Shown here: positions 31,502 through 39,929 of the stretch, piece after piece
Position numbering within the stretch: the stretch's first letter is position 1
Layout: the number at the start of each line of letters is the position of its first letter
DNA from: Pseudomonadota bacterium
Lineage (GTDB): Bacteria; Pseudomonadota; Gammaproteobacteria; Burkholderiales; Sulfuriferulaceae
Assembly (NCBI GenBank): GCA_021845925.1
Contig: JAJZUW010000004.1
Coordinates: 189,323-251,960, forward strand
Reading direction: 5' to 3'
DNA length: 62,638 nt
The notes under the pieces: model-generated
The model's database searches: none
What the model was told of the DNA's origin: nothing
The model's input: only the letters and a program-made list of their open reading frames with translations
Translations under genes and position numbers: made by a program

Positions 31502-32857
31502 ATGAGCAAGAAACTGCGTGAATTGCAGGCGAAGAAGTCTGCGGTAGCACAAGAGAAAGTCGCATCTCTGAATACAGCGTCCAGCCTGCTGGATCAGGCG
31601 GAAGCGTCCGGGCGCGATTTGAATGAAGACGAGAGCCGGGAATTTGCCCGACTGAAATCTGAGGCGCAGGCCAAAGGGATCGAGATCGAACGTATCCAGA
31701 TGTCGATCGACCTCGAACAGGAGCGCATCGCAGCGCAGGCGGCCGCCGGATCGGTCGTGGTGCTCGCAGGGAATGGTTCAGACATCACGGTGGCCGATCG
31801 CAGTGCTGTTGATACGACAGCGGGATTTCGCAACTTCGGCGAATTCGCCCGTGCGGTGTTCCAGGCGTCCCTGCCGGGCAATGCGCCGGATGGGCGTCTG
31901 CTCTCGCCGCGTCTGGCAGCAGCTCCATCGCTCTATGGCTCGGAGACGGCGGGTGCCGACGGCGGGTTTCTCGTGCCGCCGCAGTTTGCCCGTGACATCT
32001 TCACGCTGTCGCTGGACGACGAGGCCCTGCTGCCTTTGACCGACAACACCAACGTGGCGGGCAATGCGATGGTGTTCCCGAAGGATGAGACCACCCCCTG
32101 GGGCACGGACGGCATCACGGTCGCCTGGCAGGCCGAGGGGTTGGCTGCGGCCACCTCCAAACCGAAGCTCGGCACCTCGGCCCTGCGCCTGAAGAAGCTG
32201 ATGGCCTTGGTTCCCATCACCGACGAGCTGCTCTCCGACACCGATGCGCTCACCTCCTATCTGCCGAAGAAGGTGGCTTCCCGTATGCAATGGAAGATCA
32301 ACGAGTCGATCCTGTTCGGCTCGGGCGCCGGCATCCCGCAAGGCGCGCTGGCAGGAGGTGCCGTCATCACCCAGGCGAAAGACACAGGGCAAGCCAGCAA
32401 TACGCTGACCCCGTCGAATCTGGCCAACATGATCTCGCGCCTGCCGCCCGGTTCGTTCAAGAACGCGGTATGGATCGTCAACAACAGCGTGCTGCCGGCG
32501 CTCTTTACCTTGACGCTCGGCAACTACCCGATCTACTTGCCGGTGGGCGGTGGTGTGGGCGGCATGCGGGGTTCTCCCTACGGCACGCTCCTGGGGCGTC
32601 CGGTGTATGTCTCGCAGCATGCGTCGCAGTTCTCGGCTCAGGGCGACGTGATCCTGGTCGATCTCACCTTTTACCAGACCATCACCAAGGAAGGCGGGAT
32701 GGAGACCGCGACTTCGATGCATCTGTATTTCGATGCCGACGCCACGGCGTTTCGCACGCTGTTTCGCATGGACGGGCAGTCGAAGATCGCTGCCCCCATC
32801 CTGCCCGCCAAGGGGGCTGCGACCTTGTCGCCCTTCATTCAACTGGCTGCCCGCTGA
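31502..32857 (+). CDS. HK97-family major capsid protein
   Basis: 451 residues; ATG at 31502 with GAGAGGAA. Residues 1-95 are a coiled-coil delta domain (KKLRELQAKKSAVAQEKVAS, EAQAKGIEIERIQMSIDLEQ) that serves as internal scaffold and is cut off by the maturation protease. The shell domain begins near SLYGSETAGADGGFLVPPQF and includes LRLKKLMALVPITDELLSDT and ILFGSGAGIPQGAL, all standard for HK97 gp5. About 415 copies form the head, by family knowledge. Confidence 0.96.
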   Translation: MSKKLRELQAKKSAVAQEKVASLNTASSLLDQAEASGRDLNEDESREFARLKSEAQAKGIEIERIQMSIDLEQERIAAQAAAGSVVVLAGNGSDITVADRSAVDTTAGFRNFGEFARAVFQASLPGNAPDGRLLSPRLAAAPSLYGSETAGADGGFLVPPQFARDIFTLSLDDEALLPLTDNTNVAGNAMVFPKDETTPWGTDGITVAWQAEGLAAATSKPKLGTSALRLKKLMALVPITDELLSDTDALTSYLPKKVASRMQWKINESILFGSGAGIPQGALAGGAVITQAKDTGQASNTLTPSNLANMISRLPPGSFKNAVWIVNNSVLPALFTLTLGNYPIYLPVGGGVGGMRGSPYGTLLGRPVYVSQHASQFSAQGDVILVDLTFYQTITKEGGMETATSMHLYFDADATAFRTLFRMDGQSKIAAPILPAKGAATLSPFIQLAAR

Positions 32858-32888
32858 TCTTTACCTATCCGTCTGAAAGGAATTCCAC

Positions 32889-33335
32889 ATGATTTTGAAT
32901 GAGAAACTCTCCGAAGCGCTCGCACTGCTCGCTGCCATTGCCCCTTCGGCACAGGCCGTTGGCACCGTATTCAGCCCGTGGGTCGAGCTTGCCGAAGTCG
33001 ATCGCATCCTCGCCATCATCCAGGTCGGCACCTTCGGTGCCCTGGCCACGGTCGATGCCTCGATCGCGCAGGCGCAGGACAATAAGGGTACGAATGCCAA
33101 GGCGATCGGTGCTGGCAAGGCCGTTGCTTTGACTGCTGCCATGGGCAACGATGTGCAGGCGACCATCAATGTCGCCGCCATCGAACTCGATGCGGCCAAC
33201 GGCTACGGCTTCGTGCAGCTGGGGCTTTCGGTCGGCGTGGCCGCAACCGAAACCGCTGCGCTGATCCTGGGTGGTTCCTCGCGGTATGAACCGGCGAGCA
33301 GCTTCAATGCCGCATCGGTGGTCGAGACTGCCTGA
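32889..33335 (+). CDS. Probable head decoration or minor head protein
   Basis: 148 residues; ATG at 32889 after GAAAGGAATTCCAC. Ala/Val-rich, no motif: ALALLAAIAPSAQAVGTVFS, TNAKAIGAGKAVALTAAMGN, ELDAANGYGFVQLGLSVGVA. Position between capsid and connector genes is where phages encode cement proteins. Stop overlaps the next start (TGATG). Assignment from position only. Confidence 0.7.
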   Translation: MILNEKLSEALALLAAIAPSAQAVGTVFSPWVELAEVDRILAIIQVGTFGALATVDASIAQAQDNKGTNAKAIGAGKAVALTAAMGNDVQATINVAAIELDAANGYGFVQLGLSVGVAATETAALILGGSSRYEPASSFNAASVVETA

Positions 33336-34195
33336 TGCCGCTACGACTCGTTCGGGATGCGGCGGTCGAGCCGTTGAGTATTGCTGACGCGAAATCGCAT
33401 CTGCGGGTGGACATTCCAGATGACGATGTACTGATCGGCGCGTTGATTTTGGCTTCGCGCCGGTTTGCCGAGCATCTCACCCAGCGCGCGTTGATCTATC
33501 AGGCGTGGCGGCTGGTGATCGACTCGTTTCCGGGGCCGACATTGATCGGAGTTCCCTGGGGCAAGACCTTCACCTTGCCGGCACACGCGATCCTGCTGGA
33601 AAAATCCGCAGTACAGCAGGTGACAGCGATCCATTATCTGGACATGGGCGGCAACCCGCAGGTGATGCCGACTGCCGATTACACCGTGGACTATACGTCG
33701 GAACCCTGCCGGATCACCCCGGTATTCGGCCAGATATGGCCGATTCCCTTGCCGCAGATCGGTGCAGTCGAGGTGGATTTTACGGCAGGTTATGCCGTGC
33801 CGGTGGTCTGTTCAAACGACACGATGACGGTGCCTGCGGACTGGCAGCCATATTCGGTGGGTGACGCGGTGCGTTTCTCGCTGGCCGATGCGAGCAATGG
33901 GGTGCTGCCGGCGCCACTGACCGTAGGCACGGATTACTATATCCAGTCGGTGGTGGCACCCGGTGTGTATACCTTGTCGAATGTTTCGGGTGGTAGCGCC
34001 ATCACGTTCACGAGTACGGGATCCGGCACCACTTTGTTGGGCAAGGTGCCGGAAGGCATCCTGTCCTGGATGAAGTTGCGCATAGGTACGTTGTACCAGC
34101 ATCGGGAAGAGTATTTTACCAGCGAGAAATCCGGCAAGGTGCTGCCGCTGCCGTTCGTCGACCGGCTGCTCGACCCTTACCGGGTGGTATTCTGA
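33335..34195 (+). CDS. Head-tail connector (gp6/phiE125 gp8 family)
   Basis: 286 residues. The N-terminal half is the connector fold: PLSIADAKSHLRVDIPDDDV, LIGALILASRRFAEHLTQRA, then VDFTAGYAVP. A segment of about 70 residues (NDTMTVPADWQPYSVGDAVR to FTSTGSGTTLLGKV) appears inserted before the conserved end VPEGILSWMKLRIGTLYQHR. That insert resembles the beta-rich domain seen again in the fibre gene at 49179 (TATPAIGANVYVTW, SVDSTTAFTVQLA). Completes the connector below the portal. Confidence 0.88.
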   Translation: MPLRLVRDAAVEPLSIADAKSHLRVDIPDDDVLIGALILASRRFAEHLTQRALIYQAWRLVIDSFPGPTLIGVPWGKTFTLPAHAILLEKSAVQQVTAIHYLDMGGNPQVMPTADYTVDYTSEPCRITPVFGQIWPIPLPQIGAVEVDFTAGYAVPVVCSNDTMTVPADWQPYSVGDAVRFSLADASNGVLPAPLTVGTDYYIQSVVAPGVYTLSNVSGGSAITFTSTGSGTTLLGKVPEGILSWMKLRIGTLYQHREEYFTSEKSGKVLPLPFVDRLLDPYRVVF

Positions 34196-34527
34196 TGGCG
34201 CTGGTCTCGAGTGGTGTGCTCGATCAGCGCATCACGATCAATCAATTGACGGTGGTGCGGGGCGCATTCGGCGGGCATGACGAAACCTGGGCACCTTTCG
34301 CGACCGTGTGGGCGCAGATGCAGGACATGACCGGGCGCGAGATCTTCCAGGCGCATGCCATGGGCAGTGCTGCGACCAAACTGTTTACCATCCGTTACCT
34401 TGCCGGGGTAAAACCTGCCATGCAGGTGATCGCCCCCGATGGCGTGATCTGCCGGATCGAGTGGATCCGCTATGTGCCCCGGAAAGAATACATGGAACTC
34501 TACTGTCTGGTGCTCGATGACGACTGA
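34195..34527 (+). CDS. Head closure protein (SPP1 gp16-like)
   Basis: 110 residues: SGVLDQRITINQLTVVRGAF, WAPFATVWAQMQDMTGREIF, and IRYLAGVKPAMQVIAPDGVI, the usual beta-barrel of head-tail adaptor stoppers. ATG overlaps the previous stop (TGATG), and it overlaps the next gene by 11 bases. Confidence 0.9.
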   Translation: MALVSSGVLDQRITINQLTVVRGAFGGHDETWAPFATVWAQMQDMTGREIFQAHAMGSAATKLFTIRYLAGVKPAMQVIAPDGVICRIEWIRYVPRKEYMELYCLVLDDD

Positions 34528-34987
34528 GATTCACATCAAGGGTCTGGAAGGGTTGCAGGCGCTGCTCGATACCTTGCCTGCCCGCATCGAAAAAAATATC
34601 GTGCGCGGCGGACTGCGGGCGGCTGCCCGTGTGGTCGAGGCGGAGGCCAAGCGTCTGTGTCCTGTGGGCAAGACTGGGGCACTCAGAGATTCGGTCCACG
34701 TCTCGATGCACAGCCACCGTGGCCGTGTCCAGGCGCTGATCGAGGCCGGTGGCGGCAAGGTGTACTATGCTGCCATGGTCGAATATGGCACGGCACGCCA
34801 CTGGATCAAGCCGAAGAACCGCAAGAGTCTGTTCGTCGCGGGTCTCCTGCGCGAAGCCGTCGACCATCCTGGGGCGAAGAAGCAACCCTTCATGCGCTCT
34901 GCCATCGACACCCGGGCACAGGATGCCATCGAGACTCTGTCGGCCTACATCGGGCAGCGGCTCGACAAGATCGAGGCCGGAAAATGA
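34517..34987 (+). CDS. HK97 gp10-family tail completion protein
   Basis: 156 residues from ATG 34517 inside the end of the previous gene: IHIKGLEGLQALLDTLPARI, CPVGKTGALRDSVHVSM, VEYGTARHWIKPKNRK and KKQPFMRSAIDTRAQDAIET are the standard gp10 motifs. It helps join head and tail. Overlaps the next gene by ATGA. Confidence 0.93.
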   Translation: MTTEIHIKGLEGLQALLDTLPARIEKNIVRGGLRAAARVVEAEAKRLCPVGKTGALRDSVHVSMHSHRGRVQALIEAGGGKVYYAAMVEYGTARHWIKPKNRKSLFVAGLLREAVDHPGAKKQPFMRSAIDTRAQDAIETLSAYIGQRLDKIEAGK

Positions 34988-35376
34988 AGCCGGAAACCGT
35001 CATCTATACCCTGCTCGGTGCGTCGAGCGCCATTGCCGCCCAGGTGGGCAGCCGGATTTATCTCGACACACGCCCGGAAGCCGATTGGTTGCCTGCCATC
35101 ACCTATGGGCTCATCTCGGATGTGCAGGATGGTGCGCGTCCGATCGATCCGGAACTCGTCACCGCCCGGGTGCAGGTCAACTGCATGGGCAACGTAGCCG
35201 ACGATCTCGTGACCCTGCGCGAAGCCGTGCGTCTGGCCTGTCACAACCGCTCGGGCAGCATCGGCGGCGTCGAGGTCGTGGCGTGCATCCAGCAGAGCAT
35301 GGGGCCGGACAGCTATGACGAACTGGTGAACGTGTATCTGAAACCGGTCGATTTCAAGATCCATTACGTGCGTTGA
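34984..35376 (+). CDS. DUF3168 tail terminator/completion protein
   Basis: 130 residues: YTLLGASSAIAAQVGSRIYL, ADWLPAITYGLISDVQD, RVQVNCMGNVADDLVTLREA and VYLKPVDFKIHYVR. This is the gpU-like DUF3168 fold that caps the tail tube. It is followed by the inverted mqsRA pair, which separates it from the tail tube gene. Confidence 0.9.
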   Translation: MKPETVIYTLLGASSAIAAQVGSRIYLDTRPEADWLPAITYGLISDVQDGARPIDPELVTARVQVNCMGNVADDLVTLREAVRLACHNRSGSIGGVEVVACIQQSMGPDSYDELVNVYLKPVDFKIHYVR

Positions 35377-35383
35377 TCGGGTC

Positions 35384-35794
35384 TCACGCCTGGTTTCGGA
35401 TCTCACCCAGCAGATCCGGGTGCCGGTCGAGCAGTTTGAACAGCTTGACCAATGCCAGCGGCGGTCGGGTCTTGCCGTTCTCGTAGCGTGAGAAGGCATT
35501 GATGCCCCCGCCGAAGATTTCGGCGGCCTCGCGCTGGTCGAGGTCGAGCTTCTTGCGCACGTTCGTAATGAAAGCAGGATCGACGATGGCTGCGTTCACC
35601 TGCCTGGAAAATGCCCGCATTTCACGCATGACGCGGTTGGATTCCGCCGCGTCCAGGACCGATTCGGCGCAGGCCGGGCAGAAGTCACCCGTCACCGCGG
35701 CAATGACAGTGGTTTCCCCTTTGTAGGTGTAGGGCAGGTCGCGGGTGTCATGGATCAGTTCCGCCGCGCCACAGACTGGACATTTCATGGTCAT
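35384..35794 (-). CDS. mqsA: MqsA antitoxin
   Basis: 136 residues: N-terminal zinc domain CPVCGAAELIHDTRDLPYTY with CPAC, then a C-terminal HTH (RKKLDLDQREAAEIFGGGIN, AFSRYENGKTRPPLALVKLF). Length and order match MqsA. It binds and neutralises MqsR and represses the operon. Unusually for a TA pair but as in E. coli, the toxin gene comes first; the two overlap by ATGA. Confidence 0.93.
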   Translation of the reverse strand: MTMKCPVCGAAELIHDTRDLPYTYKGETTVIAAVTGDFCPACAESVLDAAESNRVMREMRAFSRQVNAAIVDPAFITNVRKKLDLDQREAAEIFGGGINAFSRYENGKTRPPLALVKLFKLLDRHPDLLGEIRNQA

Positions 35795-36087
35795 AGCTCC
35801 TTGAAGGACACGATCAGCACGTCATCGATGACAACCAGTTTCAGGTATACGTCGCCCGCCTGCGTGCTGGGGCGGTACACGTCCTGCCAGACCGTATGAT
35901 CGGCATGGGTGGTCATGCTTTTGTAGAAGTCCTCTGGCGTGAGTGCCATCACCACGTTCAGCATGTCGGAGAAAGAAAGCCCAAGCTCGTTTGCGCCGGT
36001 ACGCGCCGCGTGCGTGGTGCGCATCTTGCCGGCCTCTACCAGGGCTTTGACAATTGACAGCTTGCAGTGCGGGGTTCGTTTCTCCAT
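35791..36087 (-). CDS. mqsR: MqsR toxin (mRNA interferase)
   Basis: 98 residues: KRTPHCKLSIVKALVEAGKM, TRTGANELGLSFSDMLNVV-type core (here THAARTGANELGLSFSDMLN) and YRPSTQAGDVYLKLVVIDDV, matching the RelE-fold MqsR ribonuclease, which cuts mRNA at GCU/GCA-type sites. The pair is inserted against the direction of the tail genes and has its own promoter region (36088-36243). It likely stabilises the prophage or aborts competing infections. Confidence 0.93.
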   Translation of the reverse strand: MEKRTPHCKLSIVKALVEAGKMRTTHAARTGANELGLSFSDMLNVVMALTPEDFYKSMTTHADHTVWQDVYRPSTQAGDVYLKLVVIDDVLIVSFKEL

Positions 36088-36243
36088 CTTGGCATTCTAA
36101 CTGGCTTGGCTTGATTTTAGCAAGTAGGTTAAAAATTGTTCCGTCGGATTTTACGACGCGGATGCATCGCTTCATTTCGCGAATTCAAGTTTTTTAATAT
36201 CTGACAGTTCTGTCGGCATTCGATCTCACACAAGGAGAAATTC

Positions 36244-37011
36244 ATGGCCCAATATGGTTTCGGGTCGGGGGTGGTGTTTGCCGTCCCCCTGACCAACGCG
36301 CAGGGTAACCTACTCGCGAACGGCACGCCGGTGCGCTTTGGCGTGCTGCAGGATGTGTCGGTCGATTTCAGTTTCACCAACAAGGAACTGCACGGGCAGA
36401 ACCAGTTTCCGGTCGCCATCGGGCGCGGGCAAGGCAAGATCCAGGGCAAGGCCAAGTTCGGCCAGTTCAACGGCGCACTGGTCAACAGCCTGTTCTTCGG
36501 CCAGACGCTGACGGCAGGCCAGTCGGTGATTTCCGACAAGGAAGTGCTGAACATCGCGTCGGATACCGGCACGGTGGTCAATTCTGCGACCTTCGAGGAC
36601 GATCTGGGCGTGGTGTATGCATCCGGCGGTCTGCCGCTTACCCGTGTGGCATCGGCACCTGCCGTCGGGCAGTACAGTGTGACGCCCGCTGGTGTGTATA
36701 GCTTTGCGGCAGGCGATGCGAGTGCGGTGACCGGCAACATTCTGGTGAGTTACCGCTACCAGACGCCAGCTACAGGGACGTCTGCGACCAGCATCACGCT
36801 CACCAACCAGCTGATGGGATATGCGCCGACTTTCCGGGCGGAGCTGTATGTGCCATATGCCAGCAAACAACTGGTGGTCACACTCAATCAGTGCATCGGC
36901 TCCAAGCTCAACTTTGCCACCAAGCTCGATGATTTCCTGATTCCGGAATTCGATTTCGAGGCCTTTGCCGATGCGTCGAACACCATCGGCAGCATCAACT
37001 TTGCGGAGTAA
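36244..37011 (+). CDS. Phage tail tube protein
   Basis: 255 residues; ATG at 36244 after AAGGAGAAATTC. Features: FGVLQDVSVDFSFTNKELHG, GRGQGKIQGKAKFGQFNGAL, VNSLFFGQTL, and ELYVPYASKQLVVTLNQCIG then DDFLIPEFDFEAFADASN. It has the two-sheet major tail protein organisation, followed directly by the tail chaperone pair and tape measure. A short immunoglobulin-like region (residues 130-180) precedes the end. Confidence 0.9.
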   Translation: MAQYGFGSGVVFAVPLTNAQGNLLANGTPVRFGVLQDVSVDFSFTNKELHGQNQFPVAIGRGQGKIQGKAKFGQFNGALVNSLFFGQTLTAGQSVISDKEVLNIASDTGTVVNSATFEDDLGVVYASGGLPLTRVASAPAVGQYSVTPAGVYSFAAGDASAVTGNILVSYRYQTPATGTSATSITLTNQLMGYAPTFRAELYVPYASKQLVVTLNQCIGSKLNFATKLDDFLIPEFDFEAFADASNTIGSINFAE

Positions 37012-37015
37012 AGAC

Positions 37016-37551
37016 ATGGTCGACGGCAAATCCATCCTTCTCAACGGGCGTGAATTCATCGTGCCGCCTGCTCCCCTGTCCTGCGTGCGCCGGCATCACG
37101 AAGTATTCGAGGGGGCGGCATCGGTGACGCTCCTCATCATGGCCGAGATCATCCATGCGGCGATGAAGCGCAATTATCCGGAACTCACCCAGGAGGAACT
37201 GGAAAACGAATACCTCGACGTGGCCAACATGAAAGACGTGTTCAACACCGTCATGAATGTCTCGGGGGCGGAAGCAAAAAAGTAGCGGCGCCAGGGCGGG
37301 CGGTCGACTGGGGTCATCTGTACTGCATGATCATCGACCGCACCGGCTGGACGTGGGAATACGTCGATGAGCAGATGGACATTCCGCGGCTCATCGAGAT
37401 GAACCGTTACTGGCGCGCGCATCCGCCGGTACGCGAGATGGTGCAGGCATATCTGGGTATCGAGATCCGGGACGATCGGGATGCCGGCGGATCGCAGGGT
37501 GACGTGGACGGGCTGATTGCGCTCTTTGGAGGGATCGGAGGCAGGATATGA
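37016..37551 (+). CDS. Tail assembly chaperones G and G-T (-1 programmed frameshift)
   Basis: The zero-frame product (37016-37285, 89 residues) ends GAEAKK at a TAG. Immediately before the stop is A_AAA_AAG. Slipping -1 continues as V-A-A-P-G-R and runs into the frame starting MIIDRTGWTWEYVDEQMDIP, ending at 37551, for a fused product of about 178 residues. This is the classic G/G-T arrangement that sets the ratio of short to long tail chaperone in siphophages, placed between tail tube and tape measure as expected. Confidence 0.92.
37276..37282 (+). promoter_or_regulatory. -1 frameshift heptamer A_AAA_AAG of the tail chaperone
   Basis: Codons GCA AAA AAG TAG; the in-register A AAA AAG directly abuts the stop. 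The -1 frame joins exactly to the downstream chaperone frame. The same heptamer occurs in the methylase intein at 21264. Confidence 0.85.
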
Positions 37552-39929
37552 GCAAGGTAGCGACACTCGAGATCGAGATTGCGGCGAATGTGGCGCGGCT
37601 CACCGAGGACTTTGCGAAGGCAAAAAAAGAAGTCTCACATTCGATGGGTGAGATGAAGCACAGCGTCAAGGAATCGCTGAACGGCGTCATTGAATCGATG
37701 GAGGGCGTCAACAAGAAGATCGCGGCGATGAATGATGCCTTTGCGACCATCGGTGAATTTGCCGTGGCGGGTGTGATCGGCGACAAGGTGATCGAGATGG
37801 GAACCGACTTTGCCGAGGCCGCAGAAAAAATCAGCCGCACCGCGCAGATCACCGGCATGACGACGGACGAAGTGCAGGCGTTGGGCTATGCTGCAACGGC
37901 GACGGGGGCGAGTTCGGACGCGATGACCAATGGCATGCGCAAACTGGCGATGATGATCACCGAGGCCAAAAACGGCAGCCAGCAGGCCGTGGCGGCATTC
38001 CGGGATGTGGGCATTTCGCAGGATGAAATCAAAAACAGCAGCCCGCACGCGATTCTTCTCAAAATCGCCGATGCGTACCACGCTGCCGCCAACGATGCCT
38101 CGAAATCGGCCAATGCGCAGAGGCTGTTCGGACGTGCGGGTGCGGATCTGATTCCCACGCTGAATCAGGGCAGCGCAGGACTCGATGAGATGGGGGCCAA
38201 GGCACGCGAACTGGGTGTAGTGCTGAGTCAATCTGCGATCGAGAAAGGCGAGCAGGCCGCCGACACATTCAAGGAAGTGCGTGCCGTCACCCATGCGGCA
38301 TCGCTGCAACTGGGGAGCGAAATGGTACCAGGGTTGCGGGCGCTTGGGCTGGCATTCGTCGATTCGGCGAAAGATGGCGGTGCGCTGCACGGCGCGATGG
38401 GCGTGCTCGATGCCATCGTCGTGGATGCGACCCGTGTATTTACGGTGGCGGCCAATGCCGTGCGGGCGCTGGGAATGGGGATCGGTGCTGTGGCTGCGAT
38501 CATCGCCCACCCGATGAGTGCCAGAACGATCTGGCAGGATTGGACATCCGATGTCGATGCCCTGCAAAAGAAGCAGGATGCCTTCTTCGCGAGCCTGCGT
38601 GCGGGGCAATCCGAAGTATCCGGCAGCGCGCCGGAGGATGCAGGCTTTGGACATATCGGTTCGGATACGGGAACGGGTGGTGGCGGTCGCAGCCCATCGC
38701 ATCATGCAGCCCATCGGCATGTCACGCACCAGACATCCCGAATGGACAGCTATGCGCAGCAGCTGGCTGATGCGCAGATCTACTACCAGCAGACGAACGA
38801 TCTGCGCCAGATGTCGAAAGAACAGGAAATCGAATACTGGCAGAACATCCTTGCGACCGATGACGTGACAGCCAATGACCGCATCGCCATCGAGCGCAAG
38901 GTGGCGCAACTCAAACTCGCGCAACTCAAGCAATCAGCATCCGATGAGCAGAGGCTGTCCGCCGAGCAGATCGATGCCAATGAGCAGGCAGCACTGAATG
39001 CGGTAGCCATCGACCGGGAGCGCGCGCAGGAAAAACTCAAGACAGGCCAAATCACCCAGGCCGAACTTGCCAGACTCGATATTCAGTACGAGGACCGGAA
39101 ATACCAGATCGAACGGGATGCGCAGCAAAAGCGTATCGCGCTCATGCAGGGGGATCCGGACAGCGACCCGGCTGCCTTGCAGCAGCAGCTCGACAAACTG
39201 GCGCAGATCCAGCAGCAGCATCTGCTGCAACTGCAGACGATGCAGACCCAGGCGGCCCATCGCACCCAGTCCATCTGGGATCCGGTATTCAAATCCATGA
39301 GTCAGGCGTTCGACACCACCATCAAGGGCATGATCATGGGGACGACCACCTGGCAGAAAGGCATGCGCAACATGATGCAGTCCGTTCTGGGTGAATTCAT
39401 CGACATGGGGGTCAAGATGGTGACGACCTGGGCAGAAAACGAGCTCACCCGCACGGTGGCATCGGTCACCGGGACGGAAGAACGTTCTGCCGCAGAAAAT
39501 GCCGCCAATGCATCGGGGCTCATGAGTTCGGCTGAGACCGTCATCAAGGCGATCATGAACGATGCGGTCAAGGTGTTCTCGGGCGTGTGGGCAGCGTTGT
39601 CCGGTATTCCCTATGTGGGACCGGCACTCGCCGCTGCCTCGGCGCCTGCCGCCATGGCCACCGTCGCCGGGGTGGCCGGCAGTGTGGCGTCCTCCGCTGG
39701 TGGCGCCTGGCAGATTCCGTCTGATCGGTTGAACTTTGTGCACAGGAACGAGACCATCCTGCCTGCCGACAAGTCCAGAGGGCTCGATGAGCTCATCAGT
39801 CGTGGTACCGGGCAGAGCGCACCGATCCACATTCACGGCAACCCGTCGAGCACGTTTACCATGAGTCAGCTGCAGCAGATGTTGAAACAGATGGGGCGGA
39901 ATTTCGTGCCGGTTGCGCGCTACCCATGA
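37548..39929 (+). CDS. Tape measure protein
   Basis: 793 residues, ATGA overlap with the chaperone stop. N-terminal coiled coils (LEIEIAANVARLTEDFAKAK, KESLNGVIESMEGVNKKIAA), a TP901-like core (FAEAAEKISRTAQITGMTTD, ALGYAATATGASSDAMTNGM, RLFGRAGADLIPTLNQG), a long Gln-rich helical middle (QQQLDKLAQIQQQHLLQLQT) and a C-terminal region with Gly/Ala-rich hydrophobic helices (VWAALSGIPYVGPALAAASA). Length sets tail length, and the C-terminal part ends WQIPSDRLNFVHRNETILPA, typical of tape measures. Confidence 0.95.
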   Translation: MSKVATLEIEIAANVARLTEDFAKAKKEVSHSMGEMKHSVKESLNGVIESMEGVNKKIAAMNDAFATIGEFAVAGVIGDKVIEMGTDFAEAAEKISRTAQITGMTTDEVQALGYAATATGASSDAMTNGMRKLAMMITEAKNGSQQAVAAFRDVGISQDEIKNSSPHAILLKIADAYHAAANDASKSANAQRLFGRAGADLIPTLNQGSAGLDEMGAKARELGVVLSQSAIEKGEQAADTFKEVRAVTHAASLQLGSEMVPGLRALGLAFVDSAKDGGALHGAMGVLDAIVVDATRVFTVAANAVRALGMGIGAVAAIIAHPMSARTIWQDWTSDVDALQKKQDAFFASLRAGQSEVSGSAPEDAGFGHIGSDTGTGGGGRSPSHHAAHRHVTHQTSRMDSYAQQLADAQIYYQQTNDLRQMSKEQEIEYWQNILATDDVTANDRIAIERKVAQLKLAQLKQSASDEQRLSAEQIDANEQAALNAVAIDRERAQEKLKTGQITQAELARLDIQYEDRKYQIERDAQQKRIALMQGDPDSDPAALQQQLDKLAQIQQQHLLQLQTMQTQAAHRTQSIWDPVFKSMSQAFDTTIKGMIMGTTTWQKGMRNMMQSVLGEFIDMGVKMVTTWAENELTRTVASVTGTEERSAAENAANASGLMSSAETVIKAIMNDAVKVFSGVWAALSGIPYVGPALAAASAPAAMATVAGVAGSVASSAGGAWQIPSDRLNFVHRNETILPADKSRGLDELISRGTGQSAPIHIHGNPSSTFTMSQLQQMLKQMGRNFVPVARYP

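Noticed and set aside
37622-37629. A-run in the tape measure gene (gca aaa aaa gaa) as another frameshift site
   Set aside because: The -1 frame closes soon and leads to no conserved protein; considered chance. Kept in mind as a reminder that the heptamer alone proves nothing.
37635-38933. 432-codon minus-strand frame
   Set aside because: Antisense of the tape measure gene, with no start context and no protein motifs.
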